The notes under the pieces were generated by a model, which worked only from the letters and a program-made list of their open reading frames with translations, was not told the origin of the DNA and searched no databases. Of a DNA stretch of 64,000 bases, positions 16,388-24,771 are shown one piece after another (positions within the stretch are counted from its first letter, which is position 1; the number at the start of each line of letters is the position of its first letter). Both the position numbers and the translations under genes were made by a program. The DNA is from Micromonospora echinofusca. Lineage in GTDB: Bacteria > Actinomycetota > Actinomycetes > Mycobacteriales > Micromonosporaceae. Where the stretch lies: positions 3,612,501 to 3,676,500 of the forward strand of contig NZ_LT607733.1 of assembly GCF_900091445.1 (NCBI RefSeq), in the 5' to 3' direction.

Positions 16388-17125
16388 TCACTCCCAGCGG
16401 AAGAACCGGGTGGCCGCTACGGAACCGACGACGGCCGTCACCGCCAGGGCGATCAGCTGCGGCAGTTCCGGGTTCGCGCCCGCCCACGCCGCGCCGAGGG
16501 TGTCCACCGTGGCGCCCAGTGGCGAGTAGTCGGCGATGGCGGCCAGGGCGGCCGGCATCCGGTCGCGCGGCAGCCAGGCGCCGGCCAGGAAGAGCAGCGG
16601 GAAGAACAGCGCCGGGCCGATGGACTGCGCCGCCCTGGCCGACGGCGCGAGCGCCGCGATCAGCAGGCCGACGGCGAAGAGGCACGCCACCCCGAGCAGG
16701 AAGGCCAGCACGAACCCGGGCAGGTTGGCCGGTGCCGGCTGGTCCAGCAGGAACCGTACGGCGATCGCGGTGACCACCGCGCCGAGGACGCCCATCACCA
16801 GGTTGACCACCACCTGGGCCACCAGCAGGAGGCTGGGCTGCACCGGGGTGGTCGCCAGGCGGCGCAGCACCCGGCGCTCCCGGTAGATGCCGAGCGCCAT
16901 CGGCAGGGTGAAGAGCGCGAGCATGCCGATGGTGAGGGCCAACGCAAGCGACGGCAGGAAGGTCTGCTCGGCGTGCTGCCCGGTGTCGGCGGCCGTACCG
17001 GCGCGCTGCGGCAGCCCGAAGACGAGCATCAGGCCGATCGGCAGGGCGAAGACGAAGAACAACGACACCGGTTCCCGCAGGAACAGCTTCGTCTCGACGG
17101 CGATCAGCTTGGACAGGGCGCTCAC
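16388..17125 (-). CDS. ABC-2 type exporter permease (DrrB-like)
   Basis: This 245-residue membrane protein has about six hydrophobic segments, including FFVFALPIGLMLVFG, LALALTIGMLALFTL and FFPLLFLAGAWLP, the ABC-2 permease pattern. With the upstream ATPase it should form a DrrAB-like drug or natural-product efflux pump. GTG 17125 overlaps the ATPase stop by 4 nt, indicating translational coupling. Export of the polyketide or self-protection is plausible from position; the substrate is unproven, and a second pump of the same type lies at 33.0-34.9 kb. Confidence 0.88.
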   Translation of the reverse strand: MSALSKLIAVETKLFLREPVSLFFVFALPIGLMLVFGLPQRAGTAADTGQHAEQTFLPSLALALTIGMLALFTLPMALGIYRERRVLRRLATTPVQPSLLLVAQVVVNLVMGVLGAVVTAIAVRFLLDQPAPANLPGFVLAFLLGVACLFAVGLLIAALAPSARAAQSIGPALFFPLLFLAGAWLPRDRMPAALAAIADYSPLGATVDTLGAAWAGANPELPQLIALAVTAVVGSVAATRFFRWE

Positions 17126-18063
17126 GACGACCTCCCGTCGGTCGGGGACTGCGCGGCGGTCCGGCCCGAGCGGCCGGTGAGGGAGACGAACGCGTCGTCG
17201 AGGGTGGGTTGCTCGACCCGCAGCGCGTCGTAGCCGATCCCGCGCTCGTTGAGCACGGACATGACCGCTTGGAGCACGTCCTTCGTGCCGGTCACCGTCA
17301 CCTCGTCGCGGTAGCGCGACACCCCCGTCACGTCGGGCGACGCGAGCAGCGGGGCGTCCTCGACGGGCTCGGCGGGACGGAAGTGCACCCGGTGCTCGGA
17401 GCCGACCCGGGTGAGCAGGCCGGCGGGGCTGTCGATGGCCACCACCCGCCCCTTGTCGATGATCGCGAGCCGGTCGCAGAGGCGTTGCGCCTCCTCCATG
17501 AAGTGGGTGACCAGCACGACGGTGACGCCCCGGTCGCGGATCCGCTCGACCAGGTCCCAGGTGTCCCGGCGGCCCTGCGGGTCCAGGCCGGTGGTCAGCT
17601 CGTCGAGGATGGCGACCTCCGGTCTGCCGACCAGCGCCAGGGCCACCGACAGGCGCTGCTTTTGCCCGCCCGAGAGCTTCTGGAAGTAGGTGTTGCGCTG
17701 CTCGGCCAGGCCGAGGTCCGTCAGCAGCTCGTCGATGTCGGCCCGGTTGCGGTAGAAGGACCGGTACAGGTCCAGCGCCTCCCACACCCGCACCTTGTCG
17801 GGCAGCTGGCTCTCCTGGAGCTGGGCGCCGACGCGCTGCCGCACCTCGGTGCGGTCGCGGATCGGGTCGAGCCCGAGCACCCGGATGGTGCCGCCGTCGG
17901 CGCGGCGCAGGCCCTGCACGCATTCGACCGTGGTCGTCTTGCCGGCCCCGTTCGGGCCGAGCACGCCGAAGATCTCGCCCTGTTCCACCGTGAAGGAGAC
18001 GTCGTCGACCGCGATCTTCTCGCCGTACCGTTTCTGCAGATGATCGACTTCGATGACCGGCAT
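17122..18063 (-). CDS. ABC exporter ATP-binding subunit (DrrA-like)
   Basis: This 313-residue ATPase has Walker A GPNGAGKTT (about 36-44), signature LSGGQKQRL, Walker B VAILDELTTGLDPQ and the switch His in LVTHFMEEA. The Walker B catalytic Glu is followed by L rather than P, a minor variation. The C-terminal domain ends in the DrrA-type VEQPTLDDAFVSLTGR. ATG 18063 with GGAGG 10 nt upstream was chosen over an open extension that would cross the palindrome at 18219. It pairs with the overlapping permease gene. Confidence 0.92.
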   Translation of the reverse strand: MPVIEVDHLQKRYGEKIAVDDVSFTVEQGEIFGVLGPNGAGKTTTVECVQGLRRADGGTIRVLGLDPIRDRTEVRQRVGAQLQESQLPDKVRVWEALDLYRSFYRNRADIDELLTDLGLAEQRNTYFQKLSGGQKQRLSVALALVGRPEVAILDELTTGLDPQGRRDTWDLVERIRDRGVTVVLVTHFMEEAQRLCDRLAIIDKGRVVAIDSPAGLLTRVGSEHRVHFRPAEPVEDAPLLASPDVTGVSRYRDEVTVTGTKDVLQAVMSVLNERGIGYDALRVEQPTLDDAFVSLTGRSGRTAAQSPTDGRSS

Positions 18064-18218
18064 GGGGGGTGGTCCTCCTTCACGTGCGGGTTGCCGTCGA
18101 GAAGGGCGGGACCCCTCGGCTGATCGCGGCGTCGGCTTGCGGGAACGGGCCGGTGCCGGGCGGCGCCAGGCCGACCGACGCCCGACGCCCGACATCATCC
18201 GGCCAACCGATGCGCCAA

Positions 18219-18234
18219 TCAACTGATCAGTTGA
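18219..18234. promoter_or_regulatory. 16-bp perfect palindrome (candidate operator) upstream of ABC operon
   Basis: TCAACTGATCAGTTGA reads the same on both strands and lies about 155 bp upstream of the DrrA-like start, in an AT-rich pocket. Its size and symmetry suit a TetR or MarR dimer, but no such regulator gene is in the window. The rest of 18064-18310 shows no other clear signal. Confidence 0.55.
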
Positions 18235-18310
18235 CAAATCGGGGGTGTCCGACCGGGAACCGGCGCGGGACAGGGGTACCGGCCGCGCACGCGCCCCGGA
18301 GGCAGGGGTG

Positions 18311-18339
18311 CCGACCGGTCACCGCAGGTGTCCGGTCGG
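18311..18339 (-). terminator. Hairpin after the HAD gene
   Basis: CCGACCGG/CCGGTCGG arms (18311-18318 and 18332-18339) enclose an inner ACC/GGT stem. It is 10 bp past the HAD stop in the direction of transcription. Confidence 0.55.
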
Positions 18340-18349
18340 TGCGGGCCGG

Positions 18350-19024
18350 TCACCGCCGGGCCGGGCAGATCGGCAGCAGCTCGTCGAGCCGGGTCAGCAC
18401 GACGTCCGGGCCGGCGGCGCGCAGGGTCTCCTCGTCGGACTCGCCCCACAGCGCGGCGACCGCCACCACGCCGGCCGCCCGCGCGCTGGCCAGGTCGCTG
18501 GGCGCGTCGCCGACCATCAGCGCCTCACCCGGCCGGGCCCCGAGCAGGCGCAGCGCCCGCCGCACGATGTCGGGCGCGGGCTTCGGCCGGTGCACCTCGT
18601 CCGAGCCCACCACGTGGTCGACGAGCGGCAGCAGGTCGAGCCGGCCGAGCAGGTCCCGGGCGCGGACTCCGCTGCGGCCGGTGGCCACGGCCAGCCCGAT
18701 CCCCCGCCGGCGCAGCGTGCCGAGCAGCTCCGGCACCCCGTCGACCGGGGTGACGCGGTGCGCGAGGCGGTTGCTCTCCCGCACGAACGGCCCGGCCAGC
18801 GCCGCCGGCAGGCCCATCAGCTCCAGCACCTCCGGCAGGTACCGGCCGGGGTGGCGGCAGTACTCCTCGACCGGGGCCACGCCGTCGCCGACCACCTCGG
18901 CGTACGCGAGGGCGAACGCCTCCCGGGCCACGGCGAGGCTGTCGACCAGCACCCCGTCGAGGTCGAGCACCACGGCCCGGACGCCGTCGGGTGCCGCCGC
19001 CCACGGTGTCGCGTCCACGGTCAC
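18350..19024 (-). CDS. HAD-superfamily phosphatase (phosphoglycolate-phosphatase-like)
   Basis: This 224-residue protein carries HAD motif I LDLDGVLVDS (nucleophile D21, acid D23), motif II VATGRS, the motif III Lys in RPKPAPD and motif IV VGDAPSDLASA. A helical cap lies between motifs I and II. It hydrolyses a small phosphate ester. GTG at 19024 was chosen because GGGAGG lies 8 nt upstream; the GTG at 19033 would overlap that site. It is divergent from the malonyl-CoA synthetase gene. In the cluster it might dephosphorylate a sugar or starter intermediate, but a housekeeping role is equally possible. Confidence 0.85.
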   Translation of the reverse strand: MTVDATPWAAAPDGVRAVVLDLDGVLVDSLAVAREAFALAYAEVVGDGVAPVEEYCRHPGRYLPEVLELMGLPAALAGPFVRESNRLAHRVTPVDGVPELLGTLRRRGIGLAVATGRSGVRARDLLGRLDLLPLVDHVVGSDEVHRPKPAPDIVRRALRLLGARPGEALMVGDAPSDLASARAAGVVAVAALWGESDEETLRAAGPDVVLTRLDELLPICPARR

Positions 19025-19053
19025 CGGTGCCACCTCCCGTCCGACGCCGCCCG

Positions 19054-19060
19054 TAGGGGT
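19054..19060 (+). promoter_or_regulatory. Single TAGGGGT element before matB
   Basis: One copy of the heptamer lies in the divergent HAD/matB spacer, 181 bp upstream of the matB start. There is no second copy at 11 bp, so evidence is weak alone. Confidence 0.25.
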
Positions 19061-19240
19061 GGCAGGCCCCCGGGAGCCCCGACTACGGTCAGGACGTCGT
19101 CCCGGGCCCGCCGGCGCGGCGTACCCGCCCGGATCGCCGGCGTCGCACCGACCCTACCGGCGTCCGGGGCGCCCGTCGTCCGGTGCCGGCGCGCCAGGCC
19201 GGGCCCGGCCGGGTCCGAGCCGCTGGAGAGGGATCGCACC

Positions 19241-20650
19241 ATGCCGCTGCTGAGCTGGCTGACGAAGGGCACTGACGAACGCCCGGACGCCGTCCGGGTC
19301 GACGACCGCGCGGTGTCCTGGGTGGAGCTGCGCCGCCTGGCCGCAGCGGTGGCCGACGAGCTGCACGGTGTCGACCGGGTCGCCATCGAGGCGACCGCGA
19401 CCCTGGAGACCGTGGTCGGAGTGGTCGGCGCGCTCACCGCCGGAGCGGCGGTCGTACCGGTCCCGCCGGACGCCGGTCCGATGGAGCGCGACCACATCCT
19501 GCGCGACTCGGGGTCGACGGCGCTGCTGGTCCCGGCCGGCGCGGCGCGCGGCGCCGAGGGCGCGGGCCGCGCGGTCGTGCCCGTCGACCTGACCCGCCGG
19601 TCGGACACCGTCCACCCGGAACCGGACCCGGCCCGCACCGCGGTGATCCTCTACACCAGCGGCACCACCGGCGCCCCGAAGGGCGCCGTGATCTCCCGCC
19701 GCGCGGTCGCCGCCTGCCTGGACGGGCTGGCCGACGCCTGGGCGTGGACGCCGGACGACCTGCTGGTGCACGGCCTGCCGCTGTTCCACGTGCACGGGCT
19801 GGTGCTCGGCGTGCTCGGGCCGCTGCGGCTGGGCAGCGGGCTGCACCACGTGGGCCGCCCGCGTCCCGAGCGGTACGCCGCCGCCACCGGTTCGATGTAC
19901 TTCGGCGTGCCGACCGTCTGGTCCCGCATCGCCGCCGACCCGGACGCGGCACGGGCGCTGCGTCCGGCGCGGCTGCTCGTCTCGGGCAGTGCGGCGCTGC
20001 CGGCCGCCGTCTTCGCGGACCTCGCCGCCCTCACCGGCCACCGGGTCGTGGAGCGGTACGGGATGACCGAGACCCTGATCACGGTGAGCGCCCGGGCGGA
20101 CGGCCCGCGCCGGCCGGGCACCGTCGGGCTGCCGCTGCCGGGGGTGCGTACGCGGCTCGTCGACGACGACGGCGCCGTCCTGCCCGCCGACGGGGCGGCG
20201 ATGGGCGAACTTCAGGTCGCCGGCCCCACCCTGTTCGACGGCTACCTCAACCGCCCGGACGCCGACGCGGCCAGCCGCACTCCGGACGGCTGGTTCCGCA
20301 CCGGGGACGTCGCCACCGTCGACCCGGACGGCTGGCACCGGATCGTCGGCCGGGCGTCCACCGACCTGATCAAGAGCGGCGGCTACCGGATCGGCGCCGG
20401 CGAGGTGGAGGACGCCCTCCTGGCGCACCCCGGTGTCCGCGAGGCCGCCGTGGTGGGCGTCCCGCACCCCGATCTCGGCCAGCAGGTCACCGCGTACGTG
20501 GTGGGCGACGGGGTGGACGGGGCCGAGCTGATCGACTTCGTCGCCCGGCACCTGTCGGCGCACAAGCGGCCACGCGAGGTACGCCTGGTCGACGCGCTGC
20601 CCCGCAACGCCCTCGGCAAGGTGCAGAAGAGCAGGCTGACGGCGGACTAG
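19241..20650 (+). CDS. matB: Malonyl-CoA synthetase (MatB-type acyl-CoA ligase)
   Basis: This 469-residue ANL-superfamily ligase is close to Streptomyces MatB in length and throughout its sequence. It has the P-loop LYTSGTTGAPKGAVISRRA, DLLVHGLPLFHVHGLVLG, LVSGSAALP, RYGMTETLI, GWFRTGD, DLIKSGGYRIGAGEVEDAL and the C-terminal catalytic Lys in ALGKVQKSRL. MatB makes malonyl-CoA (often methylmalonyl-CoA too) from the free diacid, ATP and CoA, giving extender units to the PKS. ATG 19241 follows GGAGAGGG. Its TAG stop overlaps the convergent PPTase stop inside CTAG. The position in the cluster supports extender supply. Confidence 0.93.
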   Translation: MPLLSWLTKGTDERPDAVRVDDRAVSWVELRRLAAAVADELHGVDRVAIEATATLETVVGVVGALTAGAAVVPVPPDAGPMERDHILRDSGSTALLVPAGAARGAEGAGRAVVPVDLTRRSDTVHPEPDPARTAVILYTSGTTGAPKGAVISRRAVAACLDGLADAWAWTPDDLLVHGLPLFHVHGLVLGVLGPLRLGSGLHHVGRPRPERYAAATGSMYFGVPTVWSRIAADPDAARALRPARLLVSGSAALPAAVFADLAALTGHRVVERYGMTETLITVSARADGPRRPGTVGLPLPGVRTRLVDDDGAVLPADGAAMGELQVAGPTLFDGYLNRPDADAASRTPDGWFRTGDVATVDPDGWHRIVGRASTDLIKSGGYRIGAGEVEDALLAHPGVREAAVVGVPHPDLGQQVTAYVVGDGVDGAELIDFVARHLSAHKRPREVRLVDALPRNALGKVQKSRLTAD

Positions 20651-21309
20651 GGGCGCGCGGCCGGGATGCTGATCGCGGTGGCGAGCAGTCCCCGCTCGAC
20701 GAGGAACCTGCCGGCGAAGGCCGTCACCGGGGTCCCGCCGAGCACGGGGCCGGGCACCAGCAGCCGGGCCTCGAACGTGCCGGCCGGATCGATCACGATG
20801 TCCGCCTCGGAGAAGTCCAGCCACCGGCCGGTGAGCGGGAACCACGCCTTGTACACCGCCTCCTTCGCGCTGAACAGCAGGCGGTCCCAGCAGACGGTGG
20901 GGCGGGCCGCCGACAACGCGGTGGTGCGCGTCCGCTCCGCCGGCAGGGCGATCGCGTCGAGCACCCCCTCGGGCAGCGGCGCGTGCGGCTCGGCGTCCAC
21001 GCCGAGGGTGGCGAACGCCGTCGTACGGCCGAGGACCGCCGCCCGGTAGCCGTCGCAGTGCGTCATGCTGCCCACCACCCCGCCCGGCCAGACCGGGGCG
21101 CCTCGGGCGCCGGAGACGATCGGCACCGGGTCGAGCCCCAGCTCACCGAGGGCCAGCCGGGCGCAGTGCCGCACGGTGGTGAACTCCCGGCGGCGCTTCT
21201 CCACCGACCGGGCCACCAGCGCCTCCTCCTCGGGGAACAGGGTGAGGCCGGCGGGGTCCGTGAAGGCTTCGGCCACCGCCACGGCGGGAGGCAGGATCTG
21301 CTCGATCAC
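20647..21309 (-). CDS. Sfp/EntD-type 4'-phosphopantetheinyl transferase
   Basis: This 220-residue protein shows the family motifs GVDAEPH (103-109, metal ligands D105 and E107) and WDRLLFSAKEAVYKAW (about 153-168, with the third metal ligand Glu and a catalytic Lys). An N-terminal RREFTTVRHCARLALGELG block and SMTHCDGYRAA are typical of EntD-like enzymes. It transfers phosphopantetheine from CoA to the Ser of the LGFDSL motifs in the PKS ACPs, making them active. GTG 21309 gives the usual family N-terminus (IEQILP); the longer open frame runs into the divergent gene. It converges on matB with overlapping stops. Confidence 0.93.
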   Translation of the reverse strand: MIEQILPPAVAVAEAFTDPAGLTLFPEEEALVARSVEKRRREFTTVRHCARLALGELGLDPVPIVSGARGAPVWPGGVVGSMTHCDGYRAAVLGRTTAFATLGVDAEPHAPLPEGVLDAIALPAERTRTTALSAARPTVCWDRLLFSAKEAVYKAWFPLTGRWLDFSEADIVIDPAGTFEARLLVPGPVLGGTPVTAFAGRFLVERGLLATAISIPAARP

Positions 21310-21372
21310 GTCCGCCGATGCTAGGCGGTGCGGCGACCCGCGCCGCCCCGGCGTCGGCGGTACGGTGCACCA

Positions 21373-21390
21373 TAGGGGTCGGGTACGGGT
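21373..21390 (+). promoter_or_regulatory. TAGGGGT/TACGGGT direct repeat before the cold-shock gene
   Basis: TAGGGGT (21373-21379) and TACGGGT (21384-21390) are 11 bp apart start to start, in the 172-bp spacer between the divergent PPTase and cold-shock-domain genes. It matches the spacing seen at 16315 and 34985. Confidence 0.4.
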
Positions 21391-21481
21391 GCCGGGCCGC
21401 GCAGGTGGCTGCCAGTCTGGGGCGGCCCCGGTCCCACGGGCGGGGCACGCGGATTTTGGGTCGGATGGATGCGGGAAAGCG

Positions 21482-21955
21482 ATGCTCACTGGCAAGGTGG
21501 TGCGGTTCGACGAGGTGCGGGGCTACGGGTTCATCGCCCCGGACGACGGCAGCGACGACGTGTTCGTGCACGCGAACATGCTGGACGGCGACAAGTGGGC
21601 GTTGACGCCCGGCGTCCCGGTGGAGTATGAGGCGGTGGGGACCGACCGCGGTCCCAAGGCCGTGCTGGTGCGGGTGGTCGGCGCGGGCGCGGAGCGGAAC
21701 GGGACGGCCGGCGCGGTGGCGCCCTCCCGGTCCGGCGTGGCGGTCACCGGCGCGCGCGGCAGGGACAGCGGACACGCCGCCGGCGGGGCCGAGGACGACG
21801 AGGGCCTCTGCGACGTGCTCTCCGAGCGGGCCTTCTACGCCGAGACCACCGAGGCGCTGGTGACGTCCGTGTCGGATCTGACCGGGGCGCAGATCGTGGC
21901 GGTACGCGCCCGCATGCTGGACCTCGCCCGGCGGCACGGCTGGGTGGAGGGCTGA
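21482..21955 (+). CDS. Cold-shock-domain protein with C-terminal extension
   Basis: This 157-residue protein starts with a cold-shock domain: TGKVVRFDEVRGYGFIAPDDG carries the RNP1-like strand, and DVFVHANML the RNP2-like strand. Normal CspA proteins are about 67 residues; here a low-complexity linker and a helical C-terminus (about 115-157) are added. It should bind single-stranded nucleic acid and may act on transcription or translation. ATG 21482 follows GGGAAAG. Embedded among cluster genes and preceded by a TAGGGGT direct repeat, it may be a cluster-associated post-transcriptional regulator; this is inference. Confidence 0.82.
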   Translation: MLTGKVVRFDEVRGYGFIAPDDGSDDVFVHANMLDGDKWALTPGVPVEYEAVGTDRGPKAVLVRVVGAGAERNGTAGAVAPSRSGVAVTGARGRDSGHAAGGAEDDEGLCDVLSERAFYAETTEALVTSVSDLTGAQIVAVRARMLDLARRHGWVEG

Positions 21956-21998
21956 CCGCAGCGGCCGACGGGGTGGACGCCCGCCCGACGCGATCAGC

Positions 21999-23378
21999 TC
22001 AGCCGGCGGCGATCAGCAGGGACTTCCTGATCCGGCCGTGCGCGCTGCGCGGCAACTCGTCGACGAAGTGCACCCGCCGGGGTCGTTGACAGGCCGAGAG
22101 GTACCGGCCGACGTGGTCGATGAGCACCTGCGCGGTCAGCCCCTCCGCGACGACGTACGCGGTGACCTGCTCGCCGAGCGCGTGGTGCGGCGTGCCGACG
22201 ACGGCCGCCTCCCGCACCCCGGGATGGCTCAGCAGCGCCTCCTCGATCTGCCCGGCGTGCATCCGCCGGCCCCGGCTGTGCACCACGTCGAGCCCGCACC
22301 GCCCGATGATCCGGTACGAGCCGTCGGCGGCCACGCTGGCCAGGTCGCCGGTGGCGTGCCAGCGCCCGGCCGGAAAGCCCTGGCCGGCCCCGACGTAGCC
22401 GCTGAACAGCGTCGGGCCGCAGACGCTCAGCTCGCCGACCGACTCGCCGTCGGCCGGCACCGGCCGGGCCTCGCGGTCCAGCACCCGGGTCTGCACGCCG
22501 GGAAGGGGGGTGCCGACGGCACCGGCGGCGGTGCGGTCGTCGGCCCGCCCGGTCAGGGCGATGAGCGTCTCCGTGGTGCCGTACGCCTGCACCGGTGAGT
22601 GCGAGGTCAGCAGCCGGAGGCGCTCGGCCACGGCGGAGGGCAGGGGGGCGTCGGCGGAGATCAGGACGCGCGCCGCGGTCAGCGACCGGGCCCACCGGCT
22701 GTTCAGCGCGATCCTCGCCCACTGTTCGGGCATCGCGAGGTACATGGTGCCGACCGGTCCCGCGGCGGCGTGGCGGTCGAGGTGGACGAAGCGGCTGCCG
22801 ACCCGCAGCGCGCCGAGCAGGCCGACGACCAGCCCGTACGCCCGGAACAGCGGCGCGCCCTGGACCACCACGTCGTCCTCGCACCACCGCCACGCCTGGG
22901 TCAGCAGGTCGAGGTCGGCGGCGATGGCGCGACGCGAGATGCGTACGCCGCGCGGCGGCCCGCCGGCACCGCCGGTGTAGAGGATGACCGCGTCGGTGCC
23001 GGGCGACGGCTCGGGGTGCCGCGTCGACGAGCGCTGGCGCAGGTCGACCGGGACCGTGGGCAGCCGGTGGGTGTCGGGCAGGTCCCGGCCGAGGAACAGC
23101 GTCGCCCCGGACTGCCGGAGGATGCGGCGCCGCTCGCGCTCGTCGGCGTCGGGCGGCAACGGCACGAGCGGGACGCCCGCGTGGAGGGCGCCGAGCATGC
23201 CGACCACCGTCTCCAGGGTCGGCGTGCCGTCGACCGCGACGGCGCCCGCGCCCCGGATCCGGTCGGCGACGGCGTTGACGCAGCCGAGCAGGGCCTCGCT
23301 GGAGAGCGTACGGCCGGCCACCCGCACCGCGTCGGCCCGATCCGCGCCGAATCCCCGCAGCGCCGGCAGCAGTGTCAT
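21999..23378 (-). CDS. MatB-like ligase homologue with degenerate catalytic motifs
   Basis: This 459-residue protein aligns end to end with the intact MatB at 19241, but its key motifs are eroded. The P-loop TSGTTGAPKG reads TGGAGGPPRG, LFHVHGLV reads LFRAYGLV, RYGMTETL reads AYGTTETL, DLIKSGGYRIGAGE reads DVVHSRGRRMHAGQ, and the GKVQKS catalytic Lys segment reads GRIRKS. The frame is intact without stops, and overall length and hydrophobic core are kept, so selection has maintained a protein. It probably cannot make an acyl-adenylate normally. It might regulate or pair with MatB, bind an acyl group, or be a fresh pseudo-enzyme. It is convergent with the cold-shock gene and starts at ATG 23378. 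Confidence 0.85.
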   Translation of the reverse strand: MTLLPALRGFGADRADAVRVAGRTLSSEALLGCVNAVADRIRGAGAVAVDGTPTLETVVGMLGALHAGVPLVPLPPDADERERRRILRQSGATLFLGRDLPDTHRLPTVPVDLRQRSSTRHPEPSPGTDAVILYTGGAGGPPRGVRISRRAIAADLDLLTQAWRWCEDDVVVQGAPLFRAYGLVVGLLGALRVGSRFVHLDRHAAAGPVGTMYLAMPEQWARIALNSRWARSLTAARVLISADAPLPSAVAERLRLLTSHSPVQAYGTTETLIALTGRADDRTAAGAVGTPLPGVQTRVLDREARPVPADGESVGELSVCGPTLFSGYVGAGQGFPAGRWHATGDLASVAADGSYRIIGRCGLDVVHSRGRRMHAGQIEEALLSHPGVREAAVVGTPHHALGEQVTAYVVAEGLTAQVLIDHVGRYLSACQRPRRVHFVDELPRSAHGRIRKSLLIAAG

Positions 23379-24771
23379 CTCCGCTATCCCCTGCGGAGGG
23401 CGTCAACGAGTCGCGGCAGCGGCTGGGACATCACGACGGCCACAGAGCCCTTCAGGTCATGGGACCGGCACGGCCCCATATCCGGCTATCCCGATGTTGG
23501 AAACGGGTGCCCCGAAATTAGGCCGGGCAATCGTCCGGCACAACCCCTAGCCACCGCGCCCCGGTCCCCTGCCGGGGCCGACAGCCCAGGTAGGACGGGA
23601 TTTCGCCCCGGCTCCGGGGACGGCTGGAGCGGCCACCCTTTCCGGCCCTCGCCACTATGGACGGACGACGGTGTCGCAGCATCTGCGGGCATTCAACCAC
23701 GGAATCGTCCGCGACCTCGCCGAGTGATATGCCGAGGACGTCCACGCATTGACGTCTGCCACTCTTTTTCAAACATTTTTCATCGGCCGGTCCGCACCGT
23801 CGCCGTCCACCCGGGACCCTGGGCCGCATAATTCTTTTTTAACAACATAATCGTTGAATTTCCCAAACGTCCGAATCGGCGGTCGCCCCCGCGACCCGCG
23901 GCACGCCCGATGCGCCACCCCCACCCCCCGGCAGTCCGCGGTCGCACTTCGCGGCACCCGATGCTTTACTCCGCAACGATTTCGGGAATCCTCGCCAATT
24001 CCGGCCCCCAGACCCGGGCGGGAGCGTCCCGGCGGGCCCGGCCGGCGGAGCCGACACGCCGACGGCATCCGCCCGGACGCGCGACGCACCCTCCCCGGGC
24101 CGGACGCGCATCCCGGGTGCCGGCCGCGCTGACCCTGAGTTGAGCAGCGCCTACGCGCTGGCCTCGACAGTTGCGTCCCAGTGACCGGGACCAGGCTCGC
24201 AGACCTCATCGACACTGCGCGATTCCGATGTCGACCGGTGGACAGCTCGGGTCCGCACCGGGACAGCGGGCGCCGCCGCAAACCGGACACGCCTAGCACG
24301 CGAAACCGCGTCCGCCAATCGCCGGGCGGGCCAGAAAAGGCGCAACCAATGGGCGTCGAGAGCGCTCTGTCACGTTGCGACGCCACCCGGCGACTTTCCG
24401 TTGTCGACCGACGTCGAAGGCGCGCTCGGGCCGGCGGTGGCCCGCAACCGATGTTTGCCCATCCTTTACAAACCTCGGCTTGCCGCCCAATTGCCGAACT
24501 GCCATACTCCCACCATCACGGCGGTCGATAGGGGAGGCCGACCCGGAGGGGCTGGGGAATTATCGCCGAGGCCGACAAGGGCGCAACTCGAAGTCCTCGG
24601 CCGGTCAAGTCGGTCGATGTTCACCAGCCATGTTCGATGGTCGTCTATATTTGCTAATAATGGAATGGGTCAAGAATTGCCGGTCTCCGATTTCGTCGAG
24701 CTCCCGGGCCACGCAGCTCGGGCGGCCCGTTCGGTGACCGCGGACCGCGCGCTCCCTCGGAGGCCACGTCG
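23379..24771. other. 1.4-kb non-coding divergent region
   Basis: This spacer between the degenerate MatB gene and the first LAL regulator has AT-rich patches (for example 23755-23780 and 23829-23870) unusual for this DNA. It contains single copies of the TAGGGG element at 23543-23549 (reverse) and 24529-24535, and an AT-rich promoter-like stretch at 24646-24661 with TATATT and TAATAAT, about 110 bp before the regulator start. Open frames inside have no ribosome sites or family similarity I can recognise. No tRNA or known RNA gene is seen. Confidence 0.6.

Noticed and set aside
21994..23406. A 470-codon minus-strand frame almost coextensive with the degenerate MatB gene
   Set aside because: It is Arg/Ala/Gly-rich and matches no family, while the overlapping frame 21999-23378 aligns with MatB end to end.
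23769..24386. A 205-codon minus-strand frame in the long spacer
   Set aside because: No ribosome site, irregular composition across AT-rich patches and no recognisable family; overlapping short frames in all phases look equally good.
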